DNA of 64,000 bases from Linanthus parryae (Eukaryota; Streptophyta; Magnoliopsida; Ericales; Polemoniaceae), in assembly GCA_023055425.1 (NCBI GenBank), contig JALGPY010000003.1:65332991-65396990 (forward strand), in the 5' to 3' direction. Both the position numbers and the translations under genes were made by a program. How positions within the stretch are numbered: position 1 is the first letter of the stretch; each line of letters opens with the position of its first letter. This document shows, in pieces, positions 57,683 through 64,000 of this stretch. The notes under the pieces were generated by a model. The model was not told the DNA's origin and made no database searches. It saw only the letters and a list, made by a program, of their open reading frames with translations.

Positions 57683-60600
57683 ATGGCAAACAACTCATCG
57701 AGTTCACAACATTCCCTACGATCTGTCCTTGAGAAGTACAAGCTCTCTGGAACCAAATTCCTTGATTGGTACATAAACTTGAGAATTATTCTCAAGCAAG
57801 AAAAGAAACTGTACCCAATAGAAGAGCAAGTTCCAGCAGGTCCAAAGAACAATACCCCTGCGGCCCTAAAGGCGTATCAAAAGCGTGTTGATGACGCTAA
57901 TGATGCGGCCTGCCTTATTCTATGCACCATGACTTCTGAGCTTCATAAGCAACACGAAAACATGAATGTTGTCGATATGATCGAGCATCTGAAGCAGCTC
58001 TTCCAAGAGCAGGCAAGGAATGAGAGGTATGAGGTCTCTAAGGCATTGTTCAAGTGTCATCTGGCTGAAGGGAACCCGGTGGGACCCCATGTACTCCGTA
58101 TGATCGGATACTTGGAGAATCTCGCCCGAATAGGGTTTCTGGTCGGCCAAGAGTTGGCAACCGATCTCGTGTTGCAATCGTTGCCTGAGAGTTGTGGACA
58201 GTTCATCATGAACTATAACATGAACGAGATCGTGAAGCCACTGCCAGATTTACTCAATATGTTGAGGACAGCTGAACAATGCATCAACAAGGGTAAGGGC
58301 AAGGCCATTATGGTGGTACAGAAAGGAAAGGGCAAAAGGTTCGCCTCATCCTCCAAGGGCAATGGCAAGTCAGTTGCCAAACTCAAGGAACCTGCCCTTA
58401 AGCCTGTTGGTGGCATTGCCAAAGGTGTGACTAAAGGTGAGTGTCACTACTGTAGTCAGCCTGGACACTGGAGGAGGAACTGCCCAAAATATCTGGAGGA
58501 CAAGTGGCTTGGAATAGTGATTCCACCACCACCAGGTATTTTTGTTGTAGATGTCAATTTAACTATCTCTACATCATGGATATTAGATACTAGATGTGGA
58601 CCTCACATTCGTCGAAATGTGCAGGATCTAAAGAGAAGTAGAAAATTGGCTAAAGGGGAGATAGACTTGCGCGTTGGTAATGGAGCAAAGGTTGCTACAT
58701 TGGCCGTAGGCGTGTACGAGGTGTCTCTACCTTCAGGATTAGTTTTAGAATTAAATAATTGCTATTTTGTGCCTGCTATGAGCAGAAACATTATTTCTAT
58801 TTCTTGTTTGGACAAGGAAGGTTTTCTTATTTCAATAAAGAACAATTGTTGTTCCTTTTATGTTAAGAATATTCACTATTGTAGTGCGCAATTATTTAAT
58901 GGACTGTATGTCCTTGATCTAATCAATCATGTCTACAACATTAATACCAAGAGGATTAAAATACATGATTTAAATCCTGCCTACTTATGGCATTGTCGTT
59001 TAGGCCATATAAACGAGAAGCGTGTATCTAGGCTCCATAAGGATGGACTACTAGACTCATTTGATTTTGAATCATATGAGACATGTGAGGCTTGTTTATT
59101 GGGAAAAATGACAAAGTCCCCTTTCAATAAGAATGGTGAGAGGACTACTGAGCAATTGGCGCTCATACATACTGATGTGTGTGGGCCATTTGCCACGCTT
59201 GCCAGGGGTGGTTACGTCTACTTCATTACATTTACTGATGATTACAGTAGATATGGATTTGTGTACCTTGTGAGGGCCAAATCTGAATCCTTTGAAAGGT
59301 TCAAAGAATTCAAAACTGAAGTAGAGAAGCAACTTGGAAAAAGTATCAAGGCTCTACGATCGGATCGTGGAGGAGAATACTTAAGCCAAGAGTTTGACGA
59401 CTATCTTAGAGACTGTGGGATCGTGTCCCAACTCACTCCACCCGGAACGCCACAATGGAATGGCGTGTCCGAGAGGAGGAATCGAACCCTATTGGATATG
59501 GTTCGATCTATAATGTGTCAAACTGATCTTCCAATATCATTTTTCGGCTATGCTCTATTAAGTGCAGCTTTCACCATTAACCTTGTTCCATCTAAATCAG
59601 TCATGAAGACACCACATGAGATGTGGAGTGGGAGGCGTCCCACATTGTCGTTCATGAAGATTTGGGGCTGCGATGTCTATGTAAAACGTTTACAATCAGA
59701 CAAGCTAGGGCCAAAGTCGGATAAGTGTAAATTTGTGGGGTACCCTAAGTAAACTAAGGGCTACTACTTCTACAATCCAACTGAGAACAAAGTGTTTGTT
59801 GCTCGGTCCGGCGTATTTCTAGAAAGAGAGTTTGTCTCTAAAGAAGCAAGTGGGAGAACTGTAGAACTTGAAGAAATTCAAGAACCACAAATCACTTAAC
59901 CGATTATGGAACATGAACAGGAACCACAAGCAGTTGTGGAATAGCCTATTCAGGTAACACAAGAGCTTCGTAGATCTAGTAGAATGCGCTAGGAACCCGA
60001 GAGGTATGGACTTCTCGTGACTGATTCCGGTGACACAATGCTCATAGATGATGAGCCTAATACCTATGAAGAGGCCATAAAAGGGCCAGACTCTCTGAAG
60101 TGGCTAGAAGCCATGAGATCCGAGATGGAATCCATGTATACCAACAAAGTATGGACTTTGGCGGAACCACCCGAAGGGGCGCGACCCATAGGGTGCAAGG
60201 GGGTCTTCAAGAAGAATATCGACGTGGATGGTAATGTGATTACCTATAAAGGCCGATTGGTGGCTAAAGGATTCAGACAAATTCATGGTATTGACTATGA
60301 TGAAACCTTTTCACCAGTCGCAATGACCAAACCCATCCGAATCCTACTTGCAATTGCAGCATACTACGACTATGATATTCGGAAGATGGATGTCAAAACA
60401 ACATTACTTTATGGGAATCTCCTCGAGGACGTGTATATGATACAACCAGAGGGGTTTGAAGATCCAAATCAAGCCAACAAAGTCTGTAAGCTGCAACGAT
60501 CCATTTATGGATTGAAGCTAGCTTCTAGGAGTTGGAATCGACGTTTTGATGAAGTAGTCAAAGAGTTTGGCTTCATCATAAACGAAGATGAGTCTTGTGT

Positions 60601-61632
60601 CTACAAGAAGGTTAGTGGGAGCTCTGTAGCTTTTCTGGTCTTGTATGTGGATGACATACTACTCATTGGAAACAACGTTTCCATGCTGCAATCTGTTAAA
60701 GATTGGCTAGGAAAGTGTTTCTCAATGAAGGACTTAGGGGAAGTAGCCTATATACTTGGTATAAAGATCTATAGATATAGATCTAAAAGACTGCTAGGCC
60801 TAAATCAAAGTACATATATTGACAATGTGTTGAAGCGGTTCAACATGCAAGATTCCAAGAAGGGATTCTTGCCCATGTCACATGGAATTACTCTTTCGAA
60901 GAGTGGTTGTACTTCCAATGAGATTGAGAAGGAACGCATGAGTAGGATCCCCTATTCCTCGGCCATAGGACCTATCATGTATGCCATGTTATGTACTAGA
61001 CGAGATGTGTCATATGCCTTGAGTATGACAAGCCGATACCAATCCAATCCAGGTGAGAGTCACTGAATTGCAGTCAAGAACATCCTAAAGTACTTGAGAA
61101 GAACTAAAGATGCTTTCTTGATATTTGGCGGTGAGGAAGAGTTGCGTGTAAGGGGTTACACGGATGCAAGCTTCCAAACCGAAAGAGATGAATTTAGATC
61201 ACAATCGGGATATGTGTTTTGCCTGAATGGAGCAGCGGTGATCTGGAAGAGTTCCAAGCAAGAGACGGTGGCTGATTCTACTACAGAGGCTGAGTATATT
61301 GCTGCAAATGGCGCAGCAAAGGAAGATGTTGGATCAGAAAGTTTGTTTTTGAACTTGGTGTGGTTCCTAGCATTGCGGATCCAGTTGAGTTGTACTGTGA
61401 CAACACTGGGGCGATCGCGCAATCAAAGGAGCCCAGGTCACACCAGAAATCCAAGCACGTGCTCAGGAAGTTCCACCTGATTCGAGATATTATCGATAGA
61501 GGAGACGTTCGGATATGAAAGATTCCTACAGATGAGAATCTGTCAGATCCACTTACAAATCCGCTTGTGCAGTGGAAGCATGAAGGGCACACTAGGAGCA
61601 TGGGCATACGAGATGCGTTAGATTGGCTCTAG
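57683..61632 (+). pseudogene. Gag-pol polyprotein of the Angela element, with stops
   Basis: One frame from ATG 57683. Gag is at about residues 1-220, then the zinc knuckle CHYCSQPGHWRRNC (58442-58483). The protease has WILDTRCG, where the Gly of the active site is Arg. The integrase has HHCC (WHCRLGHIN ... CEACLLGK) and core motifs near 59170-59480. RT has FLVLYVDDILLIG (about 60630-60670) and RNase H has YTDASF with STTEAEYIAA (about 61155-61310). Lesions: stops at 59750, 59897, 59942, 59990 and 61064, a one-base loss near 61328, and a stop at 61516. The usual copia order protease-integrase-RT-RNase H is kept. It would make particles, cDNA and integrase when intact. Confidence 0.93.
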
Positions 61633-61646
61633 TGCAAGTGGGAGAC
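61633..61646 (+). other. Polypurine tract of the Angela element
   Basis: TGCAAGTGGGAGAC right after the pol stop and right before the 3' LTR start TGTTGG; AAGTGGGAGA is the common copia purine tract. Confidence 0.9.
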
Positions 61647-63066
61647 TGTTGGAATAGATGCCCTAGAGGCAATCTAGTTTAGTATGAATTTATTATGGCT
61701 AGAACATTCATTGTATTATTTATTGGATATTTAATATAATGAAGTCCTTAGATTTACAATTGCGTTGTTTATCTTAAATATCCCTGGTCCAGTATAATGA
61801 TTAATGGAAAAATAATCTATAGAATAGTATGAGGTTGGATTGATATGGAGATATCATGATCCAACACATGGGTGTGAATTAAGGGTAATGACGCACTGGA
61901 TTGACCCATCTCCGAGAAGGCTACATACACGTTATGTTAAGTCACAAGTGCTTCTCGTGGTGCAATGGTATTGTCATCCTTAGAATTGAAGTCGCTAGAT
62001 ATTCTGGTTATGGATTATTGTTATTTTGGTAGCGTTAAACGCTACACCGTAACTGGGTAGTTATAAAGGCGTGTACCGGATACAATACGAAGCAATCTTA
62101 GAGATCGTAGTGGACGTAGATAGAATTTTTCCCTCCCACATAACGGGAGCAAATATCCTAGGCCACTCGAGGGATAGTGCTTATATAATGTCTGGCCAGA
62201 CTCAAATAAATCAATATAGGATATTGATGTTATTTGCACGAATAAGGCTATTCCCAGGATCGAGAAACTACGGATTGGATATACGAGTGTGACTTGTATG
62301 TATCGTGTGCAATCCGAATATAGAGACAAAGGTATGAGACAATTACTTGTACAAGGTTTGTCGGATGACTATTCTATTAGTGGGCTAGAATAGATGTTTT
62401 GCTAGAAACCGCTCCGTATTAGCAAATTTTTGCTACCAACTAGATAGAACATATGGGGTAACACGCTATATAGAGTTGAACTAGATTTGGGAATTAAATA
62501 ATATGATTAATTAATTAGAAGGATCACTTTGCAACACCTTGCAAACTTAGTAGGACTAATTTTCAAGGAAGGGACTAAACCGAATTCTGGTAGGACTAGA
62601 ATAGGTCCTTTAGGTAGTTGGCAAGGATTTTTTGGACTATATAAAGGATGCTCCTTCCTTCCTTCCCACACTTATGATCCTTTTGATCAAAACTTGAGTG
62701 GGAGAGAACAAAAGGAGAGAGATCAAGCAAGCAAGAGGGCCGCCCGACCCCCTTGCCGCCGCCCCGACCCCTTCGGCCACGGACGCCACCCTCCTTGTTG
62801 CCTCGTGTTGCGTGATTTCTTCTTCCTCTTGCTCCATTACTAGCTAGCACAAAGGAGAAGGAAGATCTAGATCACAACTCTAGGCGTGGATCAACTATAG
62901 AGACGTGACACAATTCACGTTACAAGTCATCACAGGAGAAACCCTAAGGTGTGTAACTTGATTTCTTCCCTTACCATCGTTACGTATCTTGTCCTGTGAT
63001 CCTTGGAGGGTATTGAATGGATAAATTATGTTATTTCCGTTGCGTATCCATGATCAAAACCATACA
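61647..63066 (+). repeat. 3' LTR of the Angela element
   Basis: 1,420 bp, ending AAACCATACA, followed by the target duplication TTAAC at 63067-63071 and then the rest of the solo LTR. Confidence 0.93.
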
Positions 63067-63176
63067 TTAACATGCTACTATCACAATTATAAAATGTAAC
63101 TACTATAACACATAAATATAAAACACAATTTTCTTACATTTAAAGATAAGTTTAAAATATGCTTTATTACACCTTG

Positions 63177-64000
63177 CTATCATCCTTCTTCCGTGTCTGC
63201 AGAGGATACGCCACCTCCTTGGAGACAGACACCAAATATGCTTCCTCATCATCCTGCACTGCATCCTGTCCTACCGAGCCCTTCGGCTGGGGGCTGACGG
63301 CTGAGTTGTCTTCCTTGCCAAAAACTTTGTGTTCGATATTCTTCGACTTTTCTGCACGTGCATGGCTAGGGTATAGCGGATCATGTAGTGCTAATCCATT
63401 TCGGGTGGCGATAACACTGATCTGAGCACATGGATTGTTAACTGTGGTTGAGGGTAAGTACCCTGGTGCTCTTTCCGCTAGATGCTGTGCTAGCTGTCCA
63501 ACTTGCACCTCCAATGAACGAAGTGAAGTTTTGGTTGAGTGTACATCAGCTGTAAGAGCATCCATATGTGCAAACATGGATTCCATGGTTTGAAACATGG
63601 TTTCAATTTTCTTCATCTTGTCATCGTATTGTTGTGCTGATGGTCATGGCTGGACTTGTGGTTTCGGTTCTGCATGTGGCTTGTGCTGGAATCCTGGTGC
63701 ATAGACTGGAGAATTTGGATTTCCGTACCGGAATCAGGGATGATCTCGTGTGCCCGGCCTGTGCCGACTTGGATCCAACTGTTGCAGTACGCAGTTGGCG
63801 TCCTTCGATTTGAGTTCCTCAATGGCTGCACCCAAATCTGGCTCTTCCAATGCTGCAATAGTCTTCTTTTCTGCATATACCTTCTTGACCAAATCTGTAA
63901 CGAATTTGGTCAGGTTGTCGATCCGATCATCAACCACAGGTTTGGCCTGGACTTTGAGCCTGCGATCATCAAATAGGTGGGTGTCCTGCTTGGCTAACTG
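63177..64000 (-). pseudogene. Gag of copy 2, running off the window
   Basis: Minus-strand continuation of copy 2 after the nested insertions. The frame 63616-63167 covers the gag C-terminal linker (VGQLAQHLAERAPGYLPS) and 63937-63734 an upstream segment (LTKFVTDLVKKVYAEKK), matching 6420-7200 of copy 1. A frame change or stop separates them near 63640. The gag core is beyond 64000. Confidence 0.8.

Larger units (their letters stand above)
54593..63066 (+). mobile_element. Full-length Angela-type Ty1/Copia retrotransposon
   Basis: 8,474 bp with LTRs 54593-56016 and 61647-63066 and the 5-bp duplication TTAAC (54588-54592 and 63067-63071). LTR ends are TGTTGGAATAGATGCCC and AAACC(C/A)TACA. A Met-tRNA primer site, gag-pol in one frame and a purine tract are present. 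The LTR start and long LTRs match the Angela/BARE branch. The two LTRs look about 96% identical in the first 270 bases. Point lesions in gag-pol make it non-autonomous now. Confidence 0.93.
53225..63171. mobile_element. Solo LTR split by a Copia element
   Basis: Pieces 53225-54592 and 63072-63171 together make about 1,468 bp, beginning TGTCACGACCCGAC and ending GCTTTATTACA. The 5-bp duplication CCTTG lies at 53220-53224 and 63172-63176. No internal region, primer site or second LTR is present, so it is a solo LTR left by recombination. The superfamily is probably Ty3/Gypsy (TGTCACGACCC start); its autonomous partner is not in the window. Two tRNA-like stretches and a TA/GT microsatellite (54331-54412) lie within it. 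Confidence 0.8.
48891..64000 (-). mobile_element. Athila-like Ty3/Gypsy element lacking RT-RNaseH-integrase core (copy 2), with nested insertions
   Basis: Second member of the family at 1-8690, on the same strand, with its left LTR truncated near 48891 and its right part beyond the window. The order from left is LTR piece to 49195, non-coding 3' region, hairpin array, pol remnant, protease, then after about 10 kb of nested insertions gag from 63177. The insertion interrupts the word CGTAGTCCTTGCTATCATCC, intact in copy 1 near 6413. The same pre-RT-to-integrase-tail deletion is present as in copy 1. Confidence 0.82.

Overview
The window reads as nuclear DNA of a flowering plant, most likely a eudicot. 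It has spliced genes with GT-AG introns, AT-rich intergenic DNA, and nested LTR retrotransposons with CACTA-type and hAT-type DNA transposons. No prokaryotic operon, CRISPR array, rRNA or functional tRNA gene was seen. The species cannot be named from the sequence. Only two host genes are supported: an OB-fold nucleic-acid-binding protein gene (35471-38516, +) and a small NFD6/NOXY2-like organellar protein gene (about 46387-46984, -). Nearly everything else is mobile DNA or undiagnosed intergenic sequence.

Layout, left to right. 1-8690 is a Ty3/Gypsy element on the minus strand (Athila-like gag-protease, Asp-type primer site) whose RT-RNaseH-integrase core is missing; a 762-bp hAT-type element sits in it with an 8-bp target duplication. 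8691-9947 is a small CACTA element fused to a truncated gypsy LTR. 9943-34184 is a gypsy element with about 3.5-3.6 kb LTRs and only a gag gene (TR-GAG type). Its left LTR was split by a 15,014-bp Tat-lineage gypsy element (10238-25251) with 98-99% identical LTRs. Besides gag-pol with two RNase H domains and two zinc-binding modules before the integrase core, the Tat element carries a 54-bp tandem repeat and, in antisense, a five-exon gene with a plant mobile domain.

34185-48890 is the gene-bearing interval: the OB-fold gene with a 2.5-kb intron, a zinc-knuckle retroelement pseudogene split by a hAT-type MITE, about 5 kb without recognisable features, the NFD6-like gene, and a pair of nested inverted repeats.

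48891-64000 (running off the right edge) is a second Athila-like copy on the minus strand, missing the same core. A solo LTR (53225-54592 and 63072-63171, 5-bp duplication CCTTG) was inserted in it, and an Angela-type Ty1/Copia element (54593-63066, duplication TTAAC) was inserted in that LTR. The solo LTR holds two tRNA-like sequences.

Most notable: the antisense spliced plant-mobile-domain gene in the Tat element; arrays of short hairpins of unrelated sequence at the same position in the two core-deleted elements; the shared position of their core deletion; and the tRNA-like sequences in the solo LTR. All coordinates, target duplications and splice sites come from reading the sequence; family names rest on remembered family features, since no database search was possible.
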